DNA of 64,000 bases. It comes from Planctomycetota bacterium (lineage in GTDB: Bacteria > Planctomycetota > UBA1135 > JADKAF01). Shown one piece after another: positions 52,132-63,353 of the stretch. The DNA lies in contig JAEUHW010000353.1 of the NCBI GenBank assembly GCA_016793245.1, positions 62,001-126,000 of the forward strand, given 5' to 3'. The position numbers were made by a program, and so were the translations under genes. Within the stretch, counting starts at the first letter, position 1. Each line of letters opens with the position of its first letter. Under the pieces are notes generated by a model, which saw only the letters and a list, made by a program, of their open reading frames with translations, was not told where the DNA came from and searched no databases.

Positions 52132-55100
52132 CTAGGAACTCGCTTGCGTCAGGATCGGAGGGAGCTCGCGCCCGCGCTCGCGGCAGGCGCGCAGGATCTT
52201 CCGCACGAGGCGCTCCTCCCGGATGAAGTGCGACCGGCGTTCGATCGGCTGGAGGCGCTTCGCGAGACCCGCGGCGAGCTGCAGGGCGCGCTCCATCCAG
52301 CGCCCCGCATCGGGCTCGCCCAAGCGCTCCACGATGGCCCAGTGCGTGTAGAGCACCGCGATGCGCCGCCGCGCGTCCTGGCGCGTGCGGCGGTGGAGCT
52401 CGAGGGCGCGCTGCGAGAGAGCGCGCGCTTCGGTCAGCCGATCGAGGCGCAGCAGCACGCGCGCCTGCGCCGAGAGGGCCGCGGCTTGGTGGCGCGGATT
52501 GTCGAGGTCGTCGGCGAGGCGCACGGCGCGCTTCGCCGTGGCGAGCGCTCGCCTCGGATCCGGCTCGGCATTGCGCCGCGAGAGATGGGCGTGCGTGAGG
52601 TGGATCCAGCAGTGCACGCGCGTGTACCGATCCCCGATCCCGCGCGCCAAGGACAGCGCATCGTCGAGGGCCGCGATCGCTCCGCGGAAGTCGCCGAGCT
52701 TCGTGCGCACATCGCCTTCCAAGCTGCGCAGCGTCGCGCGCAGTCGGCGATCGCCATGCTCACGTTCGAGCTCGAGCGCGTGCAGGATCACTTCCAACGC
52801 CACCTCGTAGCTGCCCATGTCGTCGAGGGCGCGCGCTTGCTGGAAGAGCGCCCGCGTGTAGAGCAGCGTGTCTTCGCAGCGACGCAGCTCCGGCAGCACC
52901 GATTCGAGGAGATCCAGAGCTTCGCCCGGGCGATGGATGTCGAGGCGATTGCGCGCTTGCGCGACGCGCAGCGAGAGATGTGCCGCGCGCGGCGCCCCGG
53001 CGATCTCGGCGTCGGCCGCATCGAGGTGGTGGCGCGCCTCGCGGTGCCTCCCGATGTAGCCCCAGGCGACGCCCATGCCGATGCGGATGCGCAGGCGGAG
53101 CTCGGTCTCCTGCACGGAGGCGATCTCGAGCGCGCGCTCGAGATACTCCAGCGCGAGCTCGTTGTTGCTCGTGCGGTGCGAATGGCGACCGAGCATGTAC
53201 AGAGCGCGGGCTTGGTCCGACGCACGGCCGAGCCGCCGCGCATCGCGGAACGCCTTCTCCGCCGCGCTGCGCTCGATGCTACGCTTGCCGGCGCGCCCCG
53301 CGGCCTCCGCGAGATGGAGCAGCCACTCGAGGCGCTTCTCGGCGTGTTGCACGTCGCTCGCGCCGAGCGCTTCCACATGTCGCAGCGCGGTTTGGCAGAG
53401 CGTCGTCGCGAGCTCGGGGCTGAGTCCGCGGCGCGGTCGGCGCAGCATCGCATAGAGCCACTCCAGCGCGCGGCGATGTTCGCCGGCGGCCCCCGCGTGG
53501 TGCGCGATCTCGAGGATGCCGCGCGTTCCGGGGTCGCTGCGCTGCGCGCGTCGCGTGAGGGCGTCGGCCAGCGCCGAGTGGATCGCGCGGCGCTCGGCCG
53601 GGTCGATCGACTCGTAGAGCACCTCGTGGACCCCTTGGCTCGCGAAGCGATACGCGGAACCTTGCGGGACGAGGATGTCGCGGCCGATCTCGAGCCGCCC
53701 CAAGCGCTGCGCGTGGGCCAGCGCTTCTTCGCCGAAGGCTTCCGCCAAGAGCTCGACCTCGAAGCGCACGCCGGCCACCGCGGCGCGATCGAGCTCTCGC
53801 CGCAGCTCGTCGGGGAGCTCTTCTCGTCGCGCGCGGGCACCCGCGATCAAGCGCTCCGGCAGCGGGATCGCCGCGATGTCGCGCTGCGGTACGAGGTACC
53901 CTTCGCTCCATTGCAGCACGCCTTCGCGCTCGAGCGCCTTCAACACTTCGGCGACGTAGGCCGGCATGCCGCCCGTCCGCTCGAGCAGGGCCTCGACGAA
54001 CGGCTCGGCGTCGAGATCCGCGGGGAGGATGCGGCTCAGCGCGCGCGAGAGCGCGGCCTTGTCGAGCGGCGCGAGCTCGAGCTGCACGAGCTGGCCGCGA
54101 GGGCGCAGTCGCTCGAGGAAGTGCTGCAGCGCGCGGCTCTCGATGATCTTCGAGGGACGCGCGAGCGCGAGCACGAGGATCGGCGGCCCCTCCGGCTCTT
54201 CGAGCAGGAGCTCCAAGGTGCGCAGCGTCGCGGTGCCGACGTGATGGAAGTCCTCGAGCTGCAGCACGAGCGGTCGATGCTGCGCGAGTCCGCGCAAGAA
54301 CGCGCAGAACGCGCGCGGCAGGGTCAGCGTGCCCTCGCTGCTCTCCGCGGAGTTCTCCGCACCGACCAGCGCCGAGGCGAGCACGCGCGCGACGTTCGGC
54401 GCGGAGAACGCGGCGAGGCGCGCGAGGTCGGCCGGCGTCGGTCGCACGCCGCGCGCGAGACCGAGGAAGCGCTCGAGCGCCGAGATGAGGCCCGCATAGG
54501 GCACCGCCTCTTCCGGCGGCGGGCAGCGACCTTCCAGCACCTGCGGCGCGGGCTCGGTCGCGGCCAGGCGATGCTCGAGCTCGACGAGGAGCCGCTGTCC
54601 GCCCATGTGCGTCTCGCCGAGCACCAGCGCGAAGCGGCGTTGCGATCGCAGCGTCTCGTGCGCCGCTTCGAGCAAGCGATGCAGCTCGGCCTCGCGACCG
54701 AAGAGCGGCAGCGGATCGTCGTGCTTCGCCCGCACGGCTCGCGCCGTCTTCTCGCGCATGGCCCACCACGGCGAGCGCTCCCCCGCGCGCAGCACGCGCG
54801 CGAGCTCGTGCGCGCTAGGGAAGCGCTTCCGCGGGTCGGGCGCGAGCAAGCTCTCCAGGACTTCGTCGAGGAACGGCGAGAGCGACGGGGCGCGTTGCGA
54901 GGCGCGCTGCGTATGCCCTTGCAGCTTCTCCTCGAGCAGCGCGTCGGACTCCGTGGCGCGGAACGGCAGCGAACGCGTGGCGAGCTCGAAGAGCAGGACG
55001 CCGAGCGAATAGAGGTCGCAAGCAGGCGTCGGGAAGACCCCGCGCAGGAGCTCCGGCGCAGCGTAGGTCGGAGAGCCCGCGAAGGTGCGCGCGCCGCGCG

Positions 55101-55635
55101 CTCCGGCAGCTTCGAGCTCGCGCGCGTAGCCCAGGTCCATCAGCACGGCGCGCGGTCCCGCGGAGAGGATCACGTTCTCCGGCTTCACGTCGAGATGCAC
55201 GACGCCGGCGGAGTGCAGGTTCAGCAGCGCCTCGGCGATCTGCGCGCCGATCTCGCGGACGAGGGGCTCGTTGCCGGCTTCCTCGCGCGCGAGCCACGCG
55301 CGCAGCGTGGGGCCCGGCACGTGCTCCATCACGAGGAAGAGCAGGTCTTGTCCGAGCAGGTGCTCCTCGCAGATCGCGAGCATGCGCACGAGATGGCGCT
55401 GCGAGGCACCGGAGATCGACAGCCCCGCGCGCGCCTCGTCCAGGAAGCGCGCGCGCGCCGCCGGATCGACCGTCAGTCGCTGGTGCAGGAACTTCACCGC
55501 GATCGAGGTGCCGGCGGGGGCGCCCCAGCGATCCTCGAGCAGGACGCCGCGATGCACGGTGCCCGTGCTCCCGCTGCCGATCTCCTCGAAGAGTCGGAAG
55601 CTGGAGAGCGGGGAATTCGTGGAGGAGGGCTGCAC
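52132..55635 (-). CDS. Ser/Thr kinase fused to a degenerate ATPase (STAND/AAA_16-like) and TPR array
   Basis: A 1167-residue cytoplasmic protein of the PKN/AfsR-like type. Kinase domain 14-300: FEEIGSGSTGTVHRG, Lys48 in IAVKFL, catalytic HLDVKPENV (Asp149), DLG in place of DFG (Asp167), and SPTYAAPEL. Then an ATPase-like module (about 311-750) opening with LFGREAEL and having Walker B-like LVLQLEDFHH, but the P-loop reads GETHMGGQ, lacking the GK(S/T) that binds nucleotide. From about 760 the rest is tandem TPRs. GTG 55635 was chosen because a TACCCT -10 (55655-55660) lies just upstream; an ATG further out overlaps the next gene's coding region. Proposed role: stress or signal integration. 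Confidence 0.85.
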   Translation of the reverse strand: MQPSSTNSPLSSFRLFEEIGSGSTGTVHRGVLLEDRWGAPAGTSIAVKFLHQRLTVDPAARARFLDEARAGLSISGASQRHLVRMLAICEEHLLGQDLLFLVMEHVPGPTLRAWLAREEAGNEPLVREIGAQIAEALLNLHSAGVVHLDVKPENVILSAGPRAVLMDLGYARELEAAGARGARTFAGSPTYAAPELLRGVFPTPACDLYSLGVLLFELATRSLPFRATESDALLEEKLQGHTQRASQRAPSLSPFLDEVLESLLAPDPRKRFPSAHELARVLRAGERSPWWAMREKTARAVRAKHDDPLPLFGREAELHRLLEAAHETLRSQRRFALVLGETHMGGQRLLVELEHRLAATEPAPQVLEGRCPPPEEAVPYAGLISALERFLGLARGVRPTPADLARLAAFSAPNVARVLASALVGAENSAESSEGTLTLPRAFCAFLRGLAQHRPLVLQLEDFHHVGTATLRTLELLLEEPEGPPILVLALARPSKIIESRALQHFLERLRPRGQLVQLELAPLDKAALSRALSRILPADLDAEPFVEALLERTGGMPAYVAEVLKALEREGVLQWSEGYLVPQRDIAAIPLPERLIAGARARREELPDELRRELDRAAVAGVRFEVELLAEAFGEEALAHAQRLGRLEIGRDILVPQGSAYRFASQGVHEVLYESIDPAERRAIHSALADALTRRAQRSDPGTRGILEIAHHAGAAGEHRRALEWLYAMLRRPRRGLSPELATTLCQTALRHVEALGASDVQHAEKRLEWLLHLAEAAGRAGKRSIERSAAEKAFRDARRLGRASDQARALYMLGRHSHRTSNNELALEYLERALEIASVQETELRLRIRIGMGVAWGYIGRHREARHHLDAADAEIAGAPRAAHLSLRVAQARNRLDIHRPGEALDLLESVLPELRRCEDTLLYTRALFQQARALDDMGSYEVALEVILHALELEREHGDRRLRATLRSLEGDVRTKLGDFRGAIAALDDALSLARGIGDRYTRVHCWIHLTHAHLSRRNAEPDPRRALATAKRAVRLADDLDNPRHQAAALSAQARVLLRLDRLTEARALSQRALELHRRTRQDARRRIAVLYTHWAIVERLGEPDAGRWMERALQLAAGLAKRLQPIERRSHFIREERLVRKILRACRERGRELPPILTQASS

Positions 55636-55654
55636 GGCGAGGTTTCGGCTGCGC

Positions 55655-55660
55655 AGGGTA
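55655..55660 (-). promoter_or_regulatory. Possible -10 box for the kinase-TPR gene
   Basis: TACCCT on the minus strand, with only a weak -35 (CTGGCG) 17 bp upstream. It leaves a leader of about 13 nt and no ribosome-binding site before GTG 55635. Confidence 0.4.
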
Positions 55661-55703
55661 CCCGAGCTTCGATCCGCCGCCAGATGGTCTTCGGTCGCGC
55701 GCC

Positions 55704-56132
55704 TCAGCGCGGGACGCGCGCGGCGCGGAGATCGAGGAGCCAGCGCGCTCCGTCGCGCACGAAGTGGAAGCGCAGCGAGACGTTCGTTTCGTCCGACGAC
55801 GCGACGCGTTCCGCGCGCGCGAGCCACGCGCCGCGCGCGGCCTCCGTCAGCGCCTCCCAGCGTTTCGGCTCGAGGCGTGCGACGAGGGTCGCGGCATCGG
55901 CATCGACGGCGGGACTGCCGAGCCGCGCGCCGTGGAGGAGGGACTCGAGTCCGCTCGGGGTGCCCTCATCCACGAGAGGGGCGACCGAGGGCGATTCGCC
56001 GCGCTCCACGCAGGGGCGCAGGAGCTCCGCCGGCCGCGGACTGGGCGGAGCGCAGGAGAGCAGCGCGAACGCGGCGGTCAGACCGAGCGCGAGCGACTTC
56101 GGGCTTGAGAAGCGTCCGAGCGTCGCTAGAAT
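55704..56132 (-). CDS. Lipoprotein of unknown function with non-canonical start
   Basis: About 142 residues with a lipoprotein signal (SLALGLTAAFALLSC, Cys near residue 28) and an NTF2-like helix-strand pattern (RWEALTEAARGAWLARAERVAS, LRFHFVRDGARWLLDLRAARV). The open frame continues upstream only by running antisense through tRNA-Gln. Between that tRNA and the signal peptide there is no ATG, GTG or TTG. The best placed start is ATT at 56130-56132, which has AAGGAG at the right distance (6 nt), so an ATT start is proposed; a TTG at 56157-56159 inside the tRNA gene is the alternative. Pattern resembles the 19947-20609 lipoprotein. Confidence 0.55.
   Translation of the reverse strand: MLATLGRFSSPKSLALGLTAAFALLSCAPPSPRPAELLRPCVERGESPSVAPLVDEGTPSGLESLLHGARLGSPAVDADAATLVARLEPKRWEALTEAARGAWLARAERVASSDETNVSLRFHFVRDGARWLLDLRAARVPR
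56105..56132 (+). promoter_or_regulatory. Promoter of tRNA-Gln
   Basis: TTGAGA (56105-56110), 16 bp, TAGAAT (56127-56132), 12 bp before the mature tRNA 5' end. It overlaps the proposed start of the antisense lipoprotein gene. Confidence 0.65.
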
Positions 56133-56144
56133 CTCGCGCTCCTT

Positions 56145-56217
56145 TGCCGAGTAGCACAATTGGTAGTGCACCTGACTCTGGATCAGGGGGTTCTAGGTTC
56201 GAATCCTAGCTCGGCAG
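56145..56217 (+). tRNA. tRNA-Gln (anticodon CTG)
   Basis: Cloverleaf with acceptor TGCCGAG paired with CTCGGCA (the U1-A72 pair typical of tRNA-Gln), anticodon stem CCTGA/TCAGG around CTCTGGA (anticodon CTG), T arm CTAGGTTCGAATCCTAG and discriminator G. CCA is not encoded. Confidence 0.95.
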
Positions 56218-56227
56218 TTTGCTGCGT

Positions 56228-56378
56228 CGCGCGTCGCTAGTTCGTCGCGCGTCGCTAGTTCGTCGCGCATCGTTTCTCCGCGCATCGACTCTTTGCGCAG
56301 GCCGCCTTCGCCGCGCGTCGATGACTCGCCGCGCATCTTATCCGCGCATCGATCCTTCGCGCAGGCTCTCTTCGCCCG
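56228..56378 (+). repeat. Degenerate repeat array downstream of tRNA-Gln
   Basis: A core gcgc(a/g)tcg recurs with steps of 15 or 18 bp (first units at 56228, 56246, 56264 are 18 bp apart), and a longer segment starting gcgcatcga is repeated 64 bp later (56280 and 56344). The remaining bases of the 312-bp spacer to 56529 show no gene or promoter that I recognise. Confidence 0.7.
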
Positions 56379-56529
56379 TCGCTGAGTAGACGTTTGGCCT
56401 GGCGAAGAGCACCGCTCGCCGGGCGAAGGCGACTTTCTCCGCACGCCTTCCGCCGACGAAGCCCGAAGGGCGCTCGCGTAGGTGCGGTCCCGGCGTCCTC
56501 CGATCCTCGGACGCTCGTGCCGCCGCCGC

Positions 56530-57027
56530 TCACGCGCTCGGCTGCACCTCGGACACCCACCGCGAGTACTCGCCGCCGAGCTTCACGAGGGGTTCCAGGA
56601 ACAGCGGCTCGTTCTGCAGCAGCGCGAACGCGTAGGTGTGCAAGAACAGGAACTCCGGCGTGCAGCGGTCTTTCAGCGCCGCGATCGCGCTCTCCATCTC
56701 GCCGGGCGAGAAGAAGATCTCGCCGTCCTTGCCGCGCTTCTCCTTCGCGTAGCTCGCGAAGTTCTCGACCAGCTCTTCGGCGTCGCTCGCGAGGTAGCCG
56801 TAGAGCAGCTGGGAGAGCTCCATCTGGCGCGCTTGGGCGTCGTTCTGATAGCGGTGCAGGAGGAAGCTCTTCCGCGCTTGGATCTGCTGCACGGGATTGC
56901 CGGCGCGCTTCGTGCCTTCGCGCACGAGCTTCTGCAGGTACGGCTTCACCGCCGCATTGTTCGGCGCGTTGACGACGAGAGAGAGCTTCTCCTCGTTCAG
57001 GAGGGGCGAGAGGGCGAGCGAGGTCAC
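56530..57027 (-). CDS. Conserved-looking helical protein of unknown function
   Basis: A 165-residue soluble protein, less Arg/Ala-rich than its neighbours (Asn, Gln, Tyr, Phe common), which argues for a real, constrained protein. It appears mostly helical (PYLQKLVREGTKRAGNPVQQIQARKSFLLHRYQNDAQARQ; ELSQLLYGYLASDAEELVENFASYAKEK). Start is GTG 57027 with GGAGA 10 nt upstream. Its own promoter is likely: TGGACT (57089-57084), 17 bp, TACGCT (57066-57061) on the minus strand. I do not recognise the family. It is the gene just downstream of the nusA-trmJ operon. Confidence 0.72.
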   Translation of the reverse strand: MTSLALSPLLNEEKLSLVVNAPNNAAVKPYLQKLVREGTKRAGNPVQQIQARKSFLLHRYQNDAQARQMELSQLLYGYLASDAEELVENFASYAKEKRGKDGEIFFSPGEMESAIAALKDRCTPEFLFLHTYAFALLQNEPLFLEPLVKLGGEYSRWVSEVQPSA

Positions 57028-57060
57028 GGGGCCGGGTCTCCGGTTCGAGAGCGAGGGGGG

Positions 57061-57089
57061 AGCGTAGCGACCGCGCGAGCCGAAGTCCA
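57061..57089 (-). promoter_or_regulatory. Probable promoter of the 57027 gene
   Basis: On the minus strand TGGACT (57089-57084), 17 bp, TACGCT (57066-57061), lying just after the trmJ stop; predicted leader about 28 nt. Confidence 0.45.
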
Positions 57090-57105
57090 GGCACGCGAAG
57101 CAGGC

Positions 57106-57918
57106 TCAGGCGTTGGGCTCGGTCTCGCCGCCTTTCGAACCCGGGCGTCGATAGCTACCGGTGATGCGTCGCGCGAAGCCGAACAGCATGTCGGCGTCGT
57201 CGCGCTCCAGCCCGGCGCGAAAGAAGAGGCGTCGCAAGCGGCGCATCGTCCGATCGATGAGCTGGGGCGGACCGAAGCTGTCGTAGCCGAGCGCGCGGAG
57301 CGCGGCTTCCCAATCTTCGATCAAGCGCTCGAGCGAACCGGAGTCGAGCACCTCGGCGGTCCCGCCGAGCGCTTCGTGCGAGAAGACGCGCGGCCGCTGG
57401 CGCGCTCCTTCCGTCGCCGGGGTCTCCGCCGGGCTCGCCGCGCGCGCCTCGATCTCGTAGAGGCCGATCAGCACGGCTTGCGCGAGATTGAGCGAGCTGT
57501 GGGGACCCGGAGTCGGGATGCGCACGAGGAGATGGCAGCGCTCGATCTCCTCGAAGCGCAGCCCCGAGTCCTCGCGCCCGAAGACCAAGGCGATCTTCCC
57601 ACCGCGCGTGCGCAGCTCGGCGGCCGCGTCGCTGACGAGGAGCGGCGGCAGGCGGAAGCGGCCGTCGCGTGCGGAGAACCCGACCACGGTCGTGCAGTCG
57701 CCGATCGCGCTCTCCAAGTCGGGAGTGCGCACCGCCTTCTCCAAGAGCGGCAGTGCGCCCCACGCCAAGGCTCGCGATTCGTCGGTGATCGCGCAGGCGT
57801 TCACGAGGCGCAGTTGCTCCGCGCCCATGTTCGCCATCGCGCGCGCCACTGCGCCGAGGTTGCCCGGGTGATGCGGCTCGACCAGCACGACCACGAGCTC
57901 GCGCGCGGCCTCGCTCAT
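57106..57918 (-). CDS. trmJ: TrmJ-type tRNA 2'-O-methyltransferase (SPOUT family)
   Basis: SPOUT (TrmH-like) methyltransferase of 270 residues. Motifs: N-terminal VVLVEPHHPGNLGAVARAMANMG (the RNA-binding and fold-start motif), then IALVFGREDSGL, and the SAM-binding trefoil knot PTPGPHSSLNLAQAVLIGLYE. This pattern matches TrmJ, which modifies position 32 of tRNA anticodon loops. The last 90 residues are a helical extension. Its ATG overlaps the rbfA stop as ATGA, so it is the last gene of the nusA operon. A more general SPOUT rRNA methylase cannot be excluded. Confidence 0.85.
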   Translation of the reverse strand: MSEAARELVVVLVEPHHPGNLGAVARAMANMGAEQLRLVNACAITDESRALAWGALPLLEKAVRTPDLESAIGDCTTVVGFSARDGRFRLPPLLVSDAAAELRTRGGKIALVFGREDSGLRFEEIERCHLLVRIPTPGPHSSLNLAQAVLIGLYEIEARAASPAETPATEGARQRPRVFSHEALGGTAEVLDSGSLERLIEDWEAALRALGYDSFGPPQLIDRTMRRLRRLFFRAGLERDDADMLFGFARRITGSYRRPGSKGGETEPNA

Positions 57919-58511
57919 CGCTCGTCTGAGGAGCTTGGTTCCTCGTCCTCGTCGGCTTCGAACTCGTCGTCTTCGTCTTCGTCGTCTTCGTCGTCTTCGT
58001 CGTCTTCGTCGTCTTCGTCGTCGTCGAGCTCGTCGTCTGCTTCTTCTTCTTCTTCTTCTTCTTCGAGCTCTTCGTCGTCTTCGCTCTCGCTCTCCTCGGC
58101 TCCGAGCTCACCTTCTCCTTCGGCGGGGCCGGGGTCCTCGGCGGGCAGGCCGCGTCGCAGGCGATCTTCGCGCAGGGCCGCGTCGATCTTCTGCGTCATC
58201 TCGATGGAGCCGACGATCGAGGCATCGAACTGGAACGAGAGCCGCGGCGTCGTGCGGGTCTTCAGGACCCGCGCGGCTTCGCGTTGCACGTAGCCCGAGG
58301 CGTGCTCGAGCATTCGCGCGACGGAGGAGAGTTGCCCCGGCGTGCCCATCGCGCTGTAGAACGCGATGCAGGTGGAGAGATCCTTCGCGAGCTTGACCCG
58401 CGTGATCGTCACGAGGCGCGCGCGCGGATCGGAGAGCTCGTGCTCCAGCACTTCCGCGATGCGGCGGCGGAGGATCGAGGAGAGGCGCTGGATGCGGATG
58501 GAGTCGGCCAT
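57915..58511 (-). CDS. rbfA: Ribosome-binding factor A with a long acidic tail
   Basis: RbfA assists late 30S assembly and cold adaptation. Residues 1-115 of the 198-residue protein carry the KH-like family fold (RIQRLSSILRRRIAEVLEHELSDPRARLVTITRVKLAKDLSTCIAFYSAMG). The remaining 80 residues are an almost purely acidic tail (runs of E and D with DDEDDED repeats, 57965-58080), which most RbfA proteins lack. The tail is encoded by GAA/GAC/GAG triplet repeats. ATG 58511 is the family-like start; the open frame upstream adds 12 residues. It lies between ylxP and trmJ in the conserved translation/transcription operon. Confidence 0.93.
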   Translation of the reverse strand: MADSIRIQRLSSILRRRIAEVLEHELSDPRARLVTITRVKLAKDLSTCIAFYSAMGTPGQLSSVARMLEHASGYVQREAARVLKTRTTPRLSFQFDASIVGSIEMTQKIDAALREDRLRRGLPAEDPGPAEGEGELGAEESESEDDEELEEEEEEEEADDELDDDEDDEDDEDDEDDEDEDDEFEADEDEEPSSSDER

Positions 58512-58550
58512 GCGGTGCGTTGGGGGCGGCGCCAGAGGCACCGGCACGGT

Positions 58551-58838
58551 TCAGAGCACTTCGAGCTGGTAGTCGCTGACTTCGGCGTCGCGGTAGGTCT
58601 CGGCGAACTCGAGGACCTTGCGGAGCTGCGCTTCACAGAACGGCGCCTCTCCCGACACGGTCACGATGCCGATCGTCGCGATCTGCCAATGGTCGTGGTT
58701 GTCGATCTCGGCGACCGCGACGTTGAAGCTGCGCCGCATGCGGTCCTTCATCGAGCGCAAGACGGAGCGCTTGTCCTTCAGGGAGGAGCTCCCGGGGATC
58801 AGGAGCTCGATCTGCAGCACTCCGACCGAGGCGGCCAT
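58551..58838 (-). CDS. ylxP: DUF503 protein (YlxP-like)
   Basis: A 95-residue small protein of the DUF503 family, beginning VGVLQIELLIPGSSSLKDKRSVLRSMKDRMRRSFNVAVAEIDNHD (ferredoxin-like fold, conserved SLKDKR segment). YlxP sits between infB and rbfA in many bacteria, as here, and is thought to act with ribosome assembly factors, but its biochemical role is unclear. Start at ATG 58838; the longer frame upstream is the shadow of infB. Confidence 0.88.
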   Translation of the reverse strand: MAASVGVLQIELLIPGSSSLKDKRSVLRSMKDRMRRSFNVAVAEIDNHDHWQIATIGIVTVSGEAPFCEAQLRKVLEFAETYRDAEVSDYQLEVL

Positions 58839-58927
58839 GACACGGCGTGGGGCAGGGGGCGAGAGGAGGTGCAGGCGAAACCGGCCTCGACGCGAGAGGC
58901 GCCGAGGCCGCGATGTGTTCCAGGTCG

Positions 58928-58954
58928 CGGGATCCCGCCGTTCGCGGGATCCCG
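58928..58954 (-). terminator. Hairpin between infB and ylxP
   Basis: Two copies of the self-complementary CGGGATCCCG (58928-58937 and 58945-58954) give a 10-bp stem with a 7-nt loop in the 143-bp gap. It may reduce read-through or protect the infB 3' end; there is no T-run. Confidence 0.5.
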
Positions 58955-58981
58955 AAGCTAGCCAGGCGCGTGCGCCGGATC

Positions 58982-61921
<2,940 letters not shown>

Positions 61922-62119
61922 GGTCGCGACTCCAGGTGTTGTTCCGCGGGGGCGAAGTCAGCCGTTCGCTCAGCGCGCTCGTGTTCCCGCGGCTTGGCTC
62001 GATCCGGAGCGTCCCGTTCGAGTCGATCGCGTTGCATGGTTGGGGGTCAGGTACGGTAGGGGATCAGGTGCAGCTTGGCAGGGGGGCGCTAAGCGTCGCT
62101 CCGCATCCTCGGGTCGAGC

Positions 62120-63331
62120 TCAGCTCGCCGGCTCGGCTTCGGGAGTTCGGGCTCCCTCGCTCTCGCCGTGCGGCAGCATACTCGAAGGGGGCGCGGAGCT
62201 GTGCGCACCGCTTTCCCCGTGTTCCGCGCCTTCGACTTCCGCGCCGGAGCTCGCGTAGGCGTGCTCGGCTTCCGGGCCTTCGCCCTCGCCGAGCTCCGCA
62301 CCTTCGCCAAGCTCCGCCGAGTCCGCCGTATCGGCCGTGGCCGCGACCGCGGCACCTTCGCCGCCTCCGGCGATCTCGGCCTCGATCTCGGCGCGGGTCT
62401 TGATGTCGATCTCCCAGCGGCAGAGCGCGGAGGCCAGGCGGACGTTCTGGCCGCGCCGGCCGATGGCGAGCGATTGCTGGTCTTCGTCGACGATCACGGT
62501 GACCCGCCGCGCATCCGGATCCGGATAGATGTCGTCGAGGTCGATCTCCGCCGGCTTCAGCGCGTTCTTCACCAGCATCTCGAGCGAGTCGCTCCAGCGG
62601 ATGATGTCGATCTTCTCGCCGTTCAGCTCGTCGATGATCGACTTGATGCGCGAGCCGCGGATGCCGACGCAGGCGCCCACGCAGTCGATCTTCGCGTCGG
62701 TCGAGGAGACGGCGATCTTGGTGCGATAGCCGGGCTCGCGCACGACGGAGCGGATGTGGATGATCCCTTCGTCGATCTCGGGCACTTCGATCTCGAACAG
62801 GCGCGCGACGAGGTCCGGGTTCGAGCGCGAGAGGATGATGCGCACCCGCTGCCCGACCTTCTTCACGTCGTAGATGAGGCAGCGGATCGCGTCGCCGGGC
62901 TTGTAGTTCTCGCCGCGGATGCGCTGGTCGCGCGGGATGATCCCCTCGACGCGGTTGTTCAGGTCGACCACGATCGTGTCGCCCTCGAACTTCGACACGC
63001 GGCCCATCACGATCTCGCCGCGCTGCTGCGAGTACTGGTGCAGGACGTTGTCCTGCTCGGCCTCGCGGACCTTCTGGTGGAAGATCTGCTTCGCCGTCTG
63101 GGCGGCGATACGGCCCATGATCTCGGGCGCGACCTCGTACTCCTCGTCGCCGCGCTTCAACTCCATCTCGCCGGTCTTGCGGTCGATCTTGATGTCGAAG
63201 TCATCCTCGAGGTGCAGGTGCTTGCGCGCCGCCGTGGTCATGGCGGACTCCAGCGCGTCGAAGAGCAGATCGCGGTCGATGCCCTTCTCGCGATGGATCG
63301 CGTCGATGAGTCGCAGGAGTTCGTTGGCCAT
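62120..63331 (-). CDS. nusA: Transcription termination/antitermination factor NusA
   Basis: RNA polymerase-binding factor controlling pausing and termination. The 403-residue product has the N-terminal domain (LLRLIDAIHREKGIDRDLLFDALESAM), the S1 domain (RGEIVMGRVSKFEGDTIVVDLNNRVEGIIPRDQR), KH1 (DCVGACVGIRGSRIKSIIDEL) and KH2 (DEDQQSLAIGRRGQNVRLASAL). After KH2 a disordered, acidic Ala/Glu/Gly tail (about 310-403) replaces the helical repeats found in E. coli NusA. ATG 63331 follows GAGGA closely. It is the first gene of the operon; rimP, usually just upstream, is not found in the 669 bp available. Confidence 0.97.
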   Translation of the reverse strand: MANELLRLIDAIHREKGIDRDLLFDALESAMTTAARKHLHLEDDFDIKIDRKTGEMELKRGDEEYEVAPEIMGRIAAQTAKQIFHQKVREAEQDNVLHQYSQQRGEIVMGRVSKFEGDTIVVDLNNRVEGIIPRDQRIRGENYKPGDAIRCLIYDVKKVGQRVRIILSRSNPDLVARLFEIEVPEIDEGIIHIRSVVREPGYRTKIAVSSTDAKIDCVGACVGIRGSRIKSIIDELNGEKIDIIRWSDSLEMLVKNALKPAEIDLDDIYPDPDARRVTVIVDEDQQSLAIGRRGQNVRLASALCRWEIDIKTRAEIEAEIAGGGEGAAVAATADTADSAELGEGAELGEGEGPEAEHAYASSGAEVEGAEHGESGAHSSAPPSSMLPHGESEGARTPEAEPAS

Positions 63332-63353
63332 GTTCCTCGTGCCTGCCCGTTAT

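Noticed and set aside
55636..55827. Longer N-terminus of the kinase-TPR protein, starting at ATG 55827
   Set aside because: It overlaps the lipoprotein gene coding region, is Arg/Ala-rich, and lies upstream of the probable -10 box.
56228..56378. Integrated mobile element at tRNA-Gln
   Set aside because: No integrase, transposase or duplicated tRNA 3' end was found; flanking genes look native.
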